A DNA stretch of 11,351 bases from Balneolales bacterium (GCA_007131535.1 SLQI01000275.1:1-11351); one strand, 5' to 3'; shown: positions 1-7,663, numbered from the stretch's first letter. The notes: a model not told the origin generated them from the sequence alone. Numbers and translations: made by a program.

Positions 1-2427
1 CCGGCCCATCTTCAGGTATTCTTCAAACAATTCGGGCTGATCCAACCCTTTTCCGGTAGATCGCACCAGATCATGGATGAGCTTGGAGCGCTTGTTGGTC
101 ATCGAGTGCTTTTCGCCTTCCGTACCTTTGTTGTGTTCTTTGTACTGGTAGGTATGGATTGGTTTGTCGTCATTAGTGAGTTCCCGGGTATGTTCGGTAT
201 GGTCAATAATCTGATCGGCCAGTTGTTCCAGTTCGATGCCGCCCATTGGACTGAAGACACCGGAAAAGTATTTACGGCAAATCTGATCACCGATTCCGAT
301 GGCCGTAAACAACTTTGAACTCTGATAACTTCGTGCCACAGAAATACCCGACTTCGACATAATCTTCAGAAGGCCGTTTTCCAGCGCTTTGATCACATTA
401 TGTTCTTTTTCGTCGGGATCAAGGGTTTTTAATTTTCGGTGCTCCATAAAACGGGCTGTTTCAAGGGCCAAATAAGGGCAGACAGCGGTGGCACCGAAAC
501 CGATCAGGCAGGCAAGATGGTGGGTGGACCTGACCTCGGCTGAATCAATAATAATGGAGGTGTTAAGTCTCAGGCCGGCATCATTCAGTGCTTCAACTAC
601 AGCTCGCAGCATCAGCAAGCTTGGAACGGGTGGCTGTTGATAGCTACTGTTCCGGTCGGATAAAATGACAAGAGAAACACCGTCGCGCACGACCTCAATA
701 ACTTTCTCAGCTGTTTTATCAAGTGTGGACTTCAGTCCGACACTTCCGTGAGTTCGGTTAAAAGTCATATCAAAAGTATGCGCACTGATCCGGGGACCGG
801 ATTCATTAAGAGTATTAAGGCTTTTCATCTGACCGAGACTCAATACCGGGCTTTTGAGTTCGAAGCCGATGACTGGGGGCAGCAGTTCTTTAGGCGAGAA
901 AATATTAGGTCTGCGCCCCAGATAAGTGGAGAGATCCGTAACCATATGCTCACGTAGATAATCCAGCGGTGGATTGGTTACCTGAGCGAAGTGCTGGTAG
1001 AAATAATCAAAGAAGTTGCGCGGCTCTAGTGATAAAATTGCAGGCCGGGCGGTATCCCCCATCGACCCGATGGGCTCTTTGCCGCCGGTGATGATCGGAA
1101 AAAGCATGGTTTCCAGATCTTCTTTGGTATACGAAAAAAGGTGCTTATTCGCTCCGCTGCAATCTTCTTCAGATACCGGCTGATTCTTCAATGGCACCAG
1201 GCGGTGATCAAATTGGGCGTCGTAATTTTCACGGGATTCACTTGGATCCCTGAATAGCACATCGCCGTTTTTGAATTCCATGACGATACCGTTGCCGGCT
1301 TTCAAGGAACCTTTGGCTTCAATTTCTTTTTCGTGGATCTCGAATGAACCTGCTTCTGAGCTTACGTATAGATGAGTACCGGTTTTAGCCCAGCGGCACG
1401 GGCGAAACCCGTTGCGATCCAGGCGGCCACCAATAGAATTTCCATTGGAAAAGGTGATAAAAGCCGGACCGTCCCAGGGCTCCATGGCCCGGCTCCAGAA
1501 TTTGTAGAAGGAATTAGATTTTCCGGCGGGTGGTATCATGATGGCGAGAATATCTTCCATATAGGGGATGCTGCTTTTATGCATCAATGCCTCGCACATC
1601 TCATTGAGATTTCCGGAATCGCTGGTACCCTCGTGGGTCAGTAATTCATCTTTGGGCACACCGGCATTTTTTTCCCTGGAAAGCGCCCAGGAACGGTTCC
1701 CGTTGATGGTGTTTATCTCACCATTATGACCGATCAGGCGGAACGGTTGAACTTTATCCCAGGAAGTTCGGGTGTTGGTGCTAAAACGCCGGTGGAAAAG
1801 AGTGAAGCGAGTTTTGAATTCCGGATTTTGCAGATCCAGGTAGAAGCGGTCCAGTTTGTCGGATTGTGTAAGTGCTTTATAGACAATGGTTCGGGCCGAC
1901 AGGGATGCAAAAAAGAATTCCTTGATGATACCCTGATCTTTTTCTTTGGACCGTACCGTCTGTTTGGCATGATAAAGTAATTTGTGAAAGGCATCATCTG
2001 TGCGGCAATGCTCGGGTCTCTTAATGAAAACATGCAGAATGTAGGGCATGGATTCCCGGGCGTCCCGGCCGAGTACGTTCGGATTAATCGGAACATTTCG
2101 ATATTCCAGAACTTCGAGGCCGAAAAATCCGAAGGTCTTTTCAAAGATACGGAGGGATTTACGCCGGCGACCGGATTCATGCGGAGTAAAAATCGTGGCT
2201 ACGGCAATATTTCCCGGTTCATAACCAAAAAGGTTAAAGGGGATGTCGGTCATAATACCGGCGCCATCACTACTTATCTGGTCGGCGCCGCACGCTCCCC
2301 GGTGTTCATTGCATCGGAGGGCATAGAGTCCCTTTTGCAGATTCTCGTGGCTTGGAGTATTCTTGCGGCTTGCGACAAACCCGACGCCGCAGGCAGAACG
2401 TTCGGAATTATATTCGGCTGGAATCAT
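1..2427 (-). CDS. gltB: Glutamate synthase large subunit, N-terminal part (runs off window start)
   Basis: Large (alpha) subunit of glutamate synthase (GOGAT), which takes the amide nitrogen of glutamine and makes glutamate from 2-oxoglutarate in ammonium assimilation. I translated the minus strand from the ATG at 2427-2425 and read an open frame of 809 codons reaching base 1 with no stop. It begins MIPAEYNSERSACGVGF. Cys13 is the expected catalytic N-terminal nucleophile of a class II (Ntn) glutamine amidotransferase, freed by removing a short propeptide. NEHRGACGAD and SSDGAGI follow, then RRFSTNT and HNGEINTINGN, all typical of this domain (about residues 13-430). The glutamate synthase central domain follows (about 450-750). 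The FMN/iron-sulphur domain and C-terminal glucosyltransferase-like part lie outside the window. No clear Shine-Dalgarno precedes the ATG. gltD may lie beyond the edge, but that cannot be seen. Smaller frames within this stretch are antisense shadows. Confidence 0.96.
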   Translation of the reverse strand, partial: MIPAEYNSERSACGVGFVASRKNTPSHENLQKGLYALRCNEHRGACGADQISSDGAGIMTDIPFNLFGYEPGNIAVATIFTPHESGRRRKSLRIFEKTFGFFGLEVLEYRNVPINPNVLGRDARESMPYILHVFIKRPEHCRTDDAFHKLLYHAKQTVRSKEKDQGIIKEFFFASLSARTIVYKALTQSDKLDRFYLDLQNPEFKTRFTLFHRRFSTNTRTSWDKVQPFRLIGHNGEINTINGNRSWALSREKNAGVPKDELLTHEGTSDSGNLNEMCEALMHKSSIPYMEDILAIMIPPAGKSNSFYKFWSRAMEPWDGPAFITFSNGNSIGGRLDRNGFRPCRWAKTGTHLYVSSEAGSFEIHEKEIEAKGSLKAGNGIVMEFKNGDVLFRDPSESRENYDAQFDHRLVPLKNQPVSEEDCSGANKHLFSYTKEDLETMLFPIITGGKEPIGSMGDTARPAILSLEPRNFFDYFYQHFAQVTNPPLDYLREHMVTDLSTYLGRRPNIFSPKELLPPVIGFELKSPVLSLGQMKSLNTLNESGPRISAHTFDMTFNRTHGSVGLKSTLDKTAEKVIEVVRDGVSLVILSDRNSSYQQPPVPSLLMLRAVVEALNDAGLRLNTSIIIDSAEVRSTHHLACLIGFGATAVCPYLALETARFMEHRKLKTLDPDEKEHNVIKALENGLLKIMSKSGISVARSYQSSKLFTAIGIGDQICRKYFSGVFSPMGGIELEQLADQIIDHTEHTRELTNDDKPIHTYQYKEHNKGTEGEKHSMTNKRSKLIHDLVRSTGKGLDQPELFEEYLKMGR

Positions 2428-2574
2428 AAGTTATTTGGCTGAAAGAACAGTTAGAACGATTTAAACAATAATACCGGGTTGATGAACCCGTCCGGCAGGT
2501 CTTTTTATTTAGCTGTGAATGCTGATAGACTTTTCCCTTACCCGCCGGGAATGACATTGGTTTTCTGAACTCAG

Positions 2575-2604
2575 TAAATAGCCGATAAAATCCCGAATTG
2601 TCAA
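2575..2604 (-). promoter_or_regulatory. Candidate promoter for gltB
   Basis: Read on the minus strand, TTGACA (2604-2599) is followed after 18 bp by TATTTA (2580-2575). This is a good primary-sigma -35 box and a fair -10 box. It would give a leader of about 140 nt before the gltB ATG. Bacteroidota-type sigma factors prefer other boxes (TTTG / TAnnTTTG), so whether it is used depends on the true lineage. It is a motif match only. Confidence 0.33.
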
Positions 2605-2832
2605 AAAATATTTTATATATCTTGTTGATTTTTATGATGTAAGCGCTTTTCTGTGTAATGGGCGGGAAAAATTATTAATGCTATTCACCTCTGATAACAG
2701 TAAAGTAGCTAACGAATAATTATGATAAATAGTCATAAAAATACATCCTATTGAATAGTAGTGGTTTATGTGAAATAATGCGGCTGTCCGGTGAAAAATT
2801 CCGGCTTACACCATATCGGCAGAACGTTCGTT

Positions 2833-2862
2833 TTTGGCGTGAAGGCCTGAATTTATATATTG
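2833..2862 (+). promoter_or_regulatory. Candidate Bacteroidota-type promoter for rlmN
   Basis: TTTG at 2833-2836 and TATATTG at 2856-2862 are about 19 bp apart. They resemble the -33 (TTTG) and -7 (TAnnTTTG) boxes used by Bacteroidota sigma factors, with imperfect spacing inside the -7 box. Transcription would start only a few bases before the rlmN ATG at 2871, giving a nearly leaderless mRNA. That would fit the lack of a Shine-Dalgarno there. Weak evidence in A+T-rich DNA. Confidence 0.25.
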
Positions 2863-2870
2863 ACTCAATA

Positions 2871-3983
2871 ATGGCAACAGCACCGCAACTAACCGAAGAC
2901 CGTAAAACAGATCTCAAAAGCCTTACTCCCGGAAAATTGCAGCAATACTGCACAGAACTTGGCTTGCAGCGATTCCGGGCAGATCAGCTTGCACAGTGGA
3001 TGTATCAGAAAAAGGAGAGTGATTTTTCCAGAATGACTAATCTCTCTAAAGAGCTTCGGGAGAAGCTGGAGGAATCAGCTTGTATCCGTACGATTGAGCC
3101 GGTATTTCGGGCGGAGTCGGCCGATGGCACCATCAAGTTTTTGTACCGGCTGCATGACGGACACCGCGTCGAAGCTGTACTCATCCCGGATTTTGATGAA
3201 GACGGGCAGCCAAAGAGGATGACGGTTTGTATTTCTTCACAGGTAGGGTGTGTTTTTGGCTGCAGTTTTTGCGCCACCGGAAAAATGGGGTTTTTCCGTA
3301 ACCTGACCTGCGGTGAAATTGCCGATCAGGCTATTCACATAAATGATGAAGCTGAAAAAGTCTATGGCCGGGGGCTGACCAATATTGTTTATATGGGGAT
3401 GGGTGAGCCGCTTCATAATTATGAATCCGTAGTAGCTTCGGGCCACATCATTACTTCAAAATTCGGGTTGGGCATGTCGCCGAAAAGGCTGACGATCTCA
3501 ACCGTAGGGCTGGGCAAGCAAATTCGGCAGTACGGAGAGGAGCGCCAACCGTTTAACCTGGCTCTTTCTCTTCATGCCGCAACGGATGAGAAGCGGGATC
3601 AGATCATGCCGATCAATGCTTCTATGAATTTGAATGATTTACGGGAAGCGCTAAAATATTACCATGAGCAGACCGGTGCCGGAGTAACGTACGAGTATCT
3701 GCTGTTTGATCACTTCAATGATGAAGAAGGGGATGCCCGCGAACTTGCCCGGATTTCCCGCTGGATCCCCTCGAAAGTAAACATCATCATGTACAATAAT
3801 GTGGAGGGTGTGGAACTCCAAAGGGCCAAAGAAGAACGGCTGGATCGCTTTATGAAAATGCTTACCGACCAGGACGTGCTGGCCACGGTCCGCAGAAGCC
3901 GGGGCGATGATATTGATGCCGGATGCGGTCAATTAGCTATCAGGGACCAACAAAAGAAAGGCAAAAGTCTGGTTAAGAATTGA
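2871..3983 (+). CDS. rlmN: Dual-specificity 23S rRNA / tRNA adenine-C2 methyltransferase RlmN
   Basis: Radical-SAM methylsynthase that makes 2-methyladenosine at A2503 of 23S rRNA and A37 of some tRNAs, helping decoding and peptidyl-transferase function. From the ATG at 2871 the protein has 370 residues, normal for the family. The 4Fe-4S motif CVFGCSFC gives Cys127, Cys131 and Cys134 (CX3CX2C). The catalytic pair are Cys120 (MTVCISSQVGC, seven residues before the cluster as in E. coli Cys118) and Cys352 in DAGCGQLA, the cysteine that is methylated in E. coli RlmN (Cys355). The GMGEP SAM-binding motif and LSLHAA are also present. The frame is open 40 codons further upstream to 2751, but 2871 is preferred because FRADQLAQWMY then sits at the usual distance from the start. 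No Shine-Dalgarno is evident. Cfr (resistance) is an alternative in the superfamily, but length and motifs fit housekeeping RlmN. Confidence 0.96.
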   Translation: MATAPQLTEDRKTDLKSLTPGKLQQYCTELGLQRFRADQLAQWMYQKKESDFSRMTNLSKELREKLEESACIRTIEPVFRAESADGTIKFLYRLHDGHRVEAVLIPDFDEDGQPKRMTVCISSQVGCVFGCSFCATGKMGFFRNLTCGEIADQAIHINDEAEKVYGRGLTNIVYMGMGEPLHNYESVVASGHIITSKFGLGMSPKRLTISTVGLGKQIRQYGEERQPFNLALSLHAATDEKRDQIMPINASMNLNDLREALKYYHEQTGAGVTYEYLLFDHFNDEEGDARELARISRWIPSKVNIIMYNNVEGVELQRAKEERLDRFMKMLTDQDVLATVRRSRGDDIDAGCGQLAIRDQQKKGKSLVKN

Positions 3984-4071
3984 TCGGATGATATAGGTAT
4001 TAAATGCATAAGGGGCCCCTTGATCCATTATCTATTCTGAATACGTGAGGGGATAAATGAGTGCAAAACAA

Positions 4072-4088
4072 TAAGCGAAAAGCGCTTA
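4072..4088. other. Small hairpin between rlmN and the lipoprotein gene
   Basis: TAAGCG (4072-4077), loop AAAAG, CGCTTA (4083-4088): a perfect 6-bp stem 89 bp after the rlmN stop and 56 bp before the lipoprotein start. No T-run follows, so it is a poor intrinsic terminator. It could be an operator or a chance dyad. Confidence 0.25.
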
Positions 4089-4130
4089 GCCGTGTACTTG
4101 TAAGTTGGCAATTTTAAATACAAGCAGAAT

Positions 4131-4135
4131 AGAGG
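4131..4135 (+). promoter_or_regulatory. Ribosome binding site deciding the lipoprotein start
   Basis: AGAGG lies 8 bases before the ATG at 4144. It supports that ATG over the in-frame TTG at 4105, which has no such site, and over the ATG at 4159. Confidence 0.5.
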
Positions 4136-4143
4136 CAATTCTT

Positions 4144-4611
4144 ATGCATCATCAAACTATGCAGGATCAGCCAGGTAATCCCTGGATTATACGCTACTCA
4201 ATTCACACATTTTTGATCGTTTTTTTGATGACATCTGTCACGGGGTGCGGATTGTTCGGAGATGACGACCATCTTGATGGTAATTTGACCGTAGAAGTTG
4301 AAGCTCCGGCAGGAACTTCTATTCAATTTACTACGGAAACCTGGGACGGGGAATCGTATGAAGGTAACAGTGAGACCGTTTCGATTCCGGACTCAGAAGT
4401 GCTTGAAGAAGATATCGAAGATGGCAACTATGAAGGAGTCCGGGCTCAGGTTAGCTATGGTTTCGGAGATGACCCGGATTACCTCGTGCTTCGGTTGTTA
4501 AGTGACGGTGAGGAGATCGATGAGACCTCATCTCCGGAAGAAGATGGAGATTTTGAAGGCATGTATATCGTTGAAGAAGGTGACTTTCCTGACTGGGAAG
4601 ACTTCGAATGA
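4144..4611 (+). CDS. Small, highly acidic lipoprotein of unknown function
   Basis: I do not recognise a family. From the ATG at 4144 the protein has 155 residues. A hydrophobic stretch (IIRYSIHTFLIVFLMTS) ends in the lipobox VTGC, so signal peptidase II should cleave before Cys35 and leave a lipid-anchored protein. An acidic cluster (GDDDHLDG) follows the cysteine at once, which may bear on sorting to the outer membrane or surface as in Bacteroidota lipoproteins. By my hand count the 121-residue mature part has about 39 Asp/Glu against two Arg and no Lys, a composition typical of secreted proteins of halophiles. The part VEVEAPAGTSIQFTTETWDG reads like a beta-rich, possibly Ig-like or C2-like, fold. 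It follows rlmN by 160 bp and is probably its own unit, ending at the hairpin at 4641-4671. The unusually long n-region before the hydrophobic core leaves the start somewhat open (4159 is possible). Confidence 0.72.
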   Translation: MHHQTMQDQPGNPWIIRYSIHTFLIVFLMTSVTGCGLFGDDDHLDGNLTVEVEAPAGTSIQFTTETWDGESYEGNSETVSIPDSEVLEEDIEDGNYEGVRAQVSYGFGDDPDYLVLRLLSDGEEIDETSSPEEDGDFEGMYIVEEGDFPDWEDFE

Positions 4612-4640
4612 TTAGGGCACAAAAAGTCAGTGTATTCGAA

Positions 4641-4680
4641 CAAGCCGGTGTCTGAAAGGGGCTCCGGCTTGGTTTGTTTC
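4641..4680. terminator. Bidirectional terminator between lipoprotein and MATE genes
   Basis: CAAGCCGG (4641-4648) pairs perfectly with CCGGCTTG (4664-4671) around a 15-nt loop. On the plus strand a T-rich tract GTTTGTTTC follows. On the minus strand a T-rich tract follows from the A-run at 4620-4625, though about 15 bases away. It sits between convergent stop codons (4611 and 4685) and probably ends both transcripts, with the better fit on the plus strand. Confidence 0.65.
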
Positions 4681-4684
4681 GGGA

Positions 4685-6100
4685 TCACCTGGATACCGAT
4701 TCACTTCCCGACAGGGGAACGTCGAACTCAACTGAATTCACTTCTTTTTTCGAAAGCAGGTGAAAGCGGAAACAGTGCAGCAATGCGGCGGTTGTCAATC
4801 CGGCAATTAACCCGATCCAGAGTCCGGAGGGGCCGATCCCCAGATGAATGCCAAGCAGGTATCCGAGAGGAATACCAATAACCCAGTAGGCTACAAAATT
4901 GACGTACATCGGAATGCGGGTGTCTTTCAATCCGCGCAGTGCCGCCAGACCACTGACCTGCAAACCGTCACTGATCTGAAAAATGGCGGCGAGGATCAGC
5001 AGTTGAGCTGCTACGCCGAGTATGTCAGTTTCCTGCGTATACAAACCGGCAAGTTGTTCGGGAAAGGTGATGAATACAATGGCCATCAGTCCCATATAGG
5101 CAGTAATTAACCCGATACCGGTAAAGCCGCTTAAACGAGCCCGGTGCGGGCTGTTTCGGCCGATGGCCTGACCCACTCGTACCGTGACAGCTGTGGAAAG
5201 TCCCAGTGCAACCATAAAAGTAACCGAGGCGATATTAATGGCAATTTGGTGTCCGGCTACCGCTGTTGTCCCAATCGATCCCATTAACAGTGCTGTTACG
5301 GAAAAAAGTGTTACCTCCATACAGGAGCTGATGCCATTGGGGATACCGATCCGGAGAATTTCGCGGACGTAAGGTATTTCCGGCCACTTAACATCCTGCA
5401 GCAATCTGTATTTTTTATATTCCGGTCTGGTAAACGTAAAGAGGGTGATGGTCAGAAACATAACCCAGAAAACGATAGTGGTTGCCCATCCGGCTCCGAC
5501 TCCCCCGAGTTCGGGCATTCCCCACTGGCCGTAGATCAGGGTATAGTTTGAGATGATGTTAAATAAAAGCCCGAGTATAGTGATGAACATGGGCGGTCGG
5601 GTGGCGCCGAGTGCTTCATTGAAAAAGCGGAGGGTCATAAATGCGAAGGCGGCTGGAGTGCCCCAGGAGACGGCTTTAAGGTATCCGTCGGCAATGTGGA
5701 TTACCTCCGCCTCCATGCCCATCAGATGCATGACCGGAGTGGCGTTACGAAGGGCGAGAAAAGCAGGGATGGTGAGGATTAAACTGAGCCACAGCCCTTG
5801 ACGCAAATTCTTGCCGGCATTTTTGTGTTCACGCGCTCCGACAAGCTGAGCCACTATCGGGTTGACGGCCATAAGGATACCGGCACACAACATAAAGACG
5901 GGCATAAACAGGCTGCTGCCGATGGCGACTCCGGCGAGGTCGGTACCTCCGTAATTGCCGGCCATCAGGGTATCGACAACCTGCATGGCGATCTGGGCAA
6001 GCTGCGCTCCGGCCACCGGCAGGCCTAAAGCCAAAGTGAACCTGCTTTCGCGATAAAAGATGCGGGAGGTTAGTGGTAAATGTGCGTGTCTTCCGGCCAA
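4685..6100 (-). CDS. MATE-family multidrug/sodium efflux transporter (NorM-like)
   Basis: Inner-membrane MATE (multi antimicrobial extrusion) transporter, about 471 residues and twelve predicted membrane helices, the usual size. These proteins export cationic drugs or metabolites in exchange for sodium or protons. Family features seen: the start of helix 1, LALGLPVAGAQLAQIAMQVVDTLMAGNYG; AVNPIVAQLVGARE after helix 2; a second repeat with IGIPNGISSCMEVTLFSVTALLMGSIGTTAVAGHQIAINIAS and VTVRVGQAIGRN; and GLAALRGLKDTRIPMYVNFVAYWVIGIPLGYLLG. The start is doubtful. The only in-frame codon that keeps helix 1 with a normal lead is a TTG at 6100-6098; a stop lies six codons upstream, no in-frame ATG occurs before residue 39, and no Shine-Dalgarno is visible. 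The substrate cannot be told. It converges with the lipoprotein gene and is probably monocistronic. Confidence 0.93.
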   Translation of the reverse strand: MAGRHAHLPLTSRIFYRESRFTLALGLPVAGAQLAQIAMQVVDTLMAGNYGGTDLAGVAIGSSLFMPVFMLCAGILMAVNPIVAQLVGAREHKNAGKNLRQGLWLSLILTIPAFLALRNATPVMHLMGMEAEVIHIADGYLKAVSWGTPAAFAFMTLRFFNEALGATRPPMFITILGLLFNIISNYTLIYGQWGMPELGGVGAGWATTIVFWVMFLTITLFTFTRPEYKKYRLLQDVKWPEIPYVREILRIGIPNGISSCMEVTLFSVTALLMGSIGTTAVAGHQIAINIASVTFMVALGLSTAVTVRVGQAIGRNSPHRARLSGFTGIGLITAYMGLMAIVFITFPEQLAGLYTQETDILGVAAQLLILAAIFQISDGLQVSGLAALRGLKDTRIPMYVNFVAYWVIGIPLGYLLGIHLGIGPSGLWIGLIAGLTTAALLHCFRFHLLSKKEVNSVEFDVPLSGSESVSR

Positions 6101-6542
6101 GTTGTTAGTTGATTTTCAGATAAAGATCTTCCGCGAAACCGGATTGAACGGGCAAACCAACGGGGTGTTGTGTGAATATTGGCCTTAGGTGTGATGTCGG
6201 GAATGTGCACTTTGATGCATGACCTACCCCCACTGTTTTGTAACAACGATTAATTAGGCCTGCAGTTTTTTTAAATTGGAATAGTTGCTCCGGCCTTCAG
6301 GCCGGTGATAAAATGAGATAAGCAATTGCTGAGGGCTTTAGCCCTTGACCCATAGGGCTAAAGCCCTAAAATTTTTGGGGAACTTTCTTGCACCGGCCTG
6401 AAGGCCGGAGCAACTATTATAGCCTCACCAAACTACATGATATGTCCGGGGTTCTTGCAGCATCCTATTCTATGGTTGGACAACAATGATTTTACAATAA
6501 CTACATCACTTTCAGTATCGGTTGATAACGCGACTTTCTCAG
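6101..6542. other. Non-coding region between MATE and fic, holding a REP-like element
   Basis: These 442 bp upstream of the MATE start and downstream of the fic stop carry no gene I can support. The middle (6280-6418) is the nested inverted-repeat element listed separately. The flanks 6101-6279 and 6419-6542 show no strong dyad, transposase fragment or tRNA. The MATE promoter should lie in 6101-6279, but I could not pick clear boxes. Confidence 0.7.
6280..6418. repeat. Nested inverted-repeat element (REP/BIME-like or MITE-like), 139 bp
   Basis: Two perfect 28-bp arms, 6280-6307 and 6391-6418, are exact reverse complements. Inside them are two perfect 14-bp arms, 6332-6345 and 6354-6367, also exact reverse complements. 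Each arm is itself a hairpin: outer arms hold CCGGCC-TTCA-GGCCGG (6290-6305 and its mirror copy), inner arms hold AGGGCT-TT-AGCCCT and AGGGCT-AA-AGCCCT. Palindromes such as GGGCTTTAGCCC and CCGGCCTTCAGGCCGG are the sort that recur as REP sequences in genomes with REP-associated tyrosine transposases (RAYT). The whole unit could fold as one long hairpin or as four small ones. A perfect AGCAATTGCT palindrome (6321-6330) also lies inside. No transposase gene is in the window and no clear target-site duplication is seen. Confidence 0.85.
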
Positions 6543-7646
6543 CTATCGCCCCTTTTCAAACTCCATCTCAGGCGGGTTAGATAATAGATTAAAAAGTGGC
6601 GTATTGACGAAATAGTAAGTTCTTCCAAGCTTTATCTTTTCCAAAAATCCATCATCAGCAAGCTGGTCAAGGTACTTCATCGCGGTCAACCGGCTGATTG
6701 CCAGGTCATTTTGTAAGTGCTTTATTTTTGTATATGGATGTCGGAAAAGGTGGTTAATTAAATCCTGACTGTAAAACTTATACCGGGCACGCAATTGGTG
6801 TTTATACTCCATCATTATCTCTCTTATCTCTGTAATGATTTTTAGAGTTTGCTGAGAAGTTTGGGTCACTCCTTCCAAAATATAAAGCACCCATTCTTCC
6901 CATAGCCCCTCTTTCCGAACATCTTGCAGCAACTTGTAATACCGTTCTTTGGTTTTAATTATATATCTGCTCAGATACAAAACCGGAATGTCCAGAAGTT
7001 TTTTCAATACCAGATACAGAATATTCAGAATTCGTCCGGTCCGGCCATTCCCATCATAAAACGGATGAATACTCTCAAATTGAAAATGTATTACAGCCAT
7101 TTTTACCAAGTGATCAACCGGAAATACCGAATCATCATTAATGACTTTTTCAAGGTTTTCCATTCCCTGGATGATTTCTGCTTCTGATTGTGGTGGTACG
7201 AACACAATCTCACCGGTAGCCCGGTTTTTTAACTTTGTTCCCGGTAACTTTCTGAACCCGGCACTGTTGCTTTCGATCATCTCCTGAACATGCAATATTT
7301 GCCGAACGGTCAGTAAGTTATCGGCCCGTACTAAATCAAAGCCGCTTTTAAGAGCCTGAGCATAATCGCGAACTTCTTTGGCAGAAGCATCAATTACATA
7401 CTCTTCAAAGAGTTCAGCTCTGAATAATTCGTCATGAGTTGTTATTATATTCTCTATCTCTGATGAATCCTTTGCCTCTTGAAGTGATAAGGTATCTATT
7501 AAAATTTGCTGATTGGGAATACTTGCACATACCCCTTTTAACTCAGCCAGATACCGGTTTGCCTCAATGGATTTTTTTAGAATTTCAGGTGTATTTAAAT
7601 CCACATCGGGTGGCAGAGGAGTGACTTCCCAACCGGAATAGGCCAT
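6543..7646 (-). CDS. Class II Fic-domain protein AMP transferase with C-terminal winged helix
   Basis: Fic enzymes transfer AMP from ATP to a hydroxyl of a target protein. The signature HPFYDGNGRTGR is at residues 194-205 with catalytic His194. An N-terminal inhibitory helix is present: SSEIEN (61-66) fits [S/T]xxxE[G/N], with Glu65 as the residue that blocks productive ATP binding, so this is an N-terminally inhibited (class II) Fic. The flap region KNRATGEIVFVPP is at about 140-152. Residues about 292-350 (NHLFRHPYTKIKHLQNDLAISRLTAMKYLDQLADDGFLE) look like a winged helix-turn-helix. I chose the ATG at 7646 (367 residues) because MAYSGWEVTPLPP is the usual type of N-terminus; the frame extends to 7715, but those codons are the upstream repeats. 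No antitoxin gene is adjacent, as expected when inhibition is built in. The gene is visibly more A+T-rich than its neighbours, suggesting transfer. Target unknown. Confidence 0.93.
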   Translation of the reverse strand: MAYSGWEVTPLPPDVDLNTPEILKKSIEANRYLAELKGVCASIPNQQILIDTLSLQEAKDSSEIENIITTHDELFRAELFEEYVIDASAKEVRDYAQALKSGFDLVRADNLLTVRQILHVQEMIESNSAGFRKLPGTKLKNRATGEIVFVPPQSEAEIIQGMENLEKVINDDSVFPVDHLVKMAVIHFQFESIHPFYDGNGRTGRILNILYLVLKKLLDIPVLYLSRYIIKTKERYYKLLQDVRKEGLWEEWVLYILEGVTQTSQQTLKIITEIREIMMEYKHQLRARYKFYSQDLINHLFRHPYTKIKHLQNDLAISRLTAMKYLDQLADDGFLEKIKLGRTYYFVNTPLFNLLSNPPEMEFEKGR

Positions 7647-7663
7647 GCTTCTAATACTTTTGC

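Larger units (their letters stand above)
2428..2870. other. Divergent intergenic region gltB/rlmN
   Basis: This 443-bp stretch separates divergent gltB and rlmN. It is A+T-rich and carries no convincing gene. The plus-strand frame of rlmN stays open upstream to 2751, but those codons do not resemble the family N-terminus. A small dyad lies at 2475-2490 (CGGGTT, loop GATG, AACCCG) inside what would be the gltB leader; it could be an attenuator-like hairpin or chance. Possible promoters are listed separately. I see no riboswitch that I recognise. Confidence 0.6.

Noticed and set aside
1734..2180. 148-codon minus-strand frame in the gltB region
   Set aside because: It overlaps gltB in a different frame, and only the gltB frame gives a coherent glutamate synthase sequence.
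4010..4021. AAGGGGCCCCTT palindrome after rlmN as a terminator
   Set aside because: It has no loop when folded as a single hairpin and no T-run. It is probably chance or a weak binding site.
4105..4143. TTG at 4105 as the start of the lipoprotein
   Set aside because: It would place 47 residues before the lipobox cysteine, too long for a lipoprotein signal peptide, and the AGAGG site favours the ATG at 4144.
4298..4501. Alternative plus-strand frame inside the lipoprotein gene
   Set aside because: It lies wholly within the lipoprotein gene in another frame, and only the lipoprotein frame has a signal peptide and a lipobox.
6101..6542. Remnant of an insertion sequence
   Set aside because: No transposase-like reading frame and no target-site duplication were found around the inverted repeats; REP/MITE-like is the more modest call.
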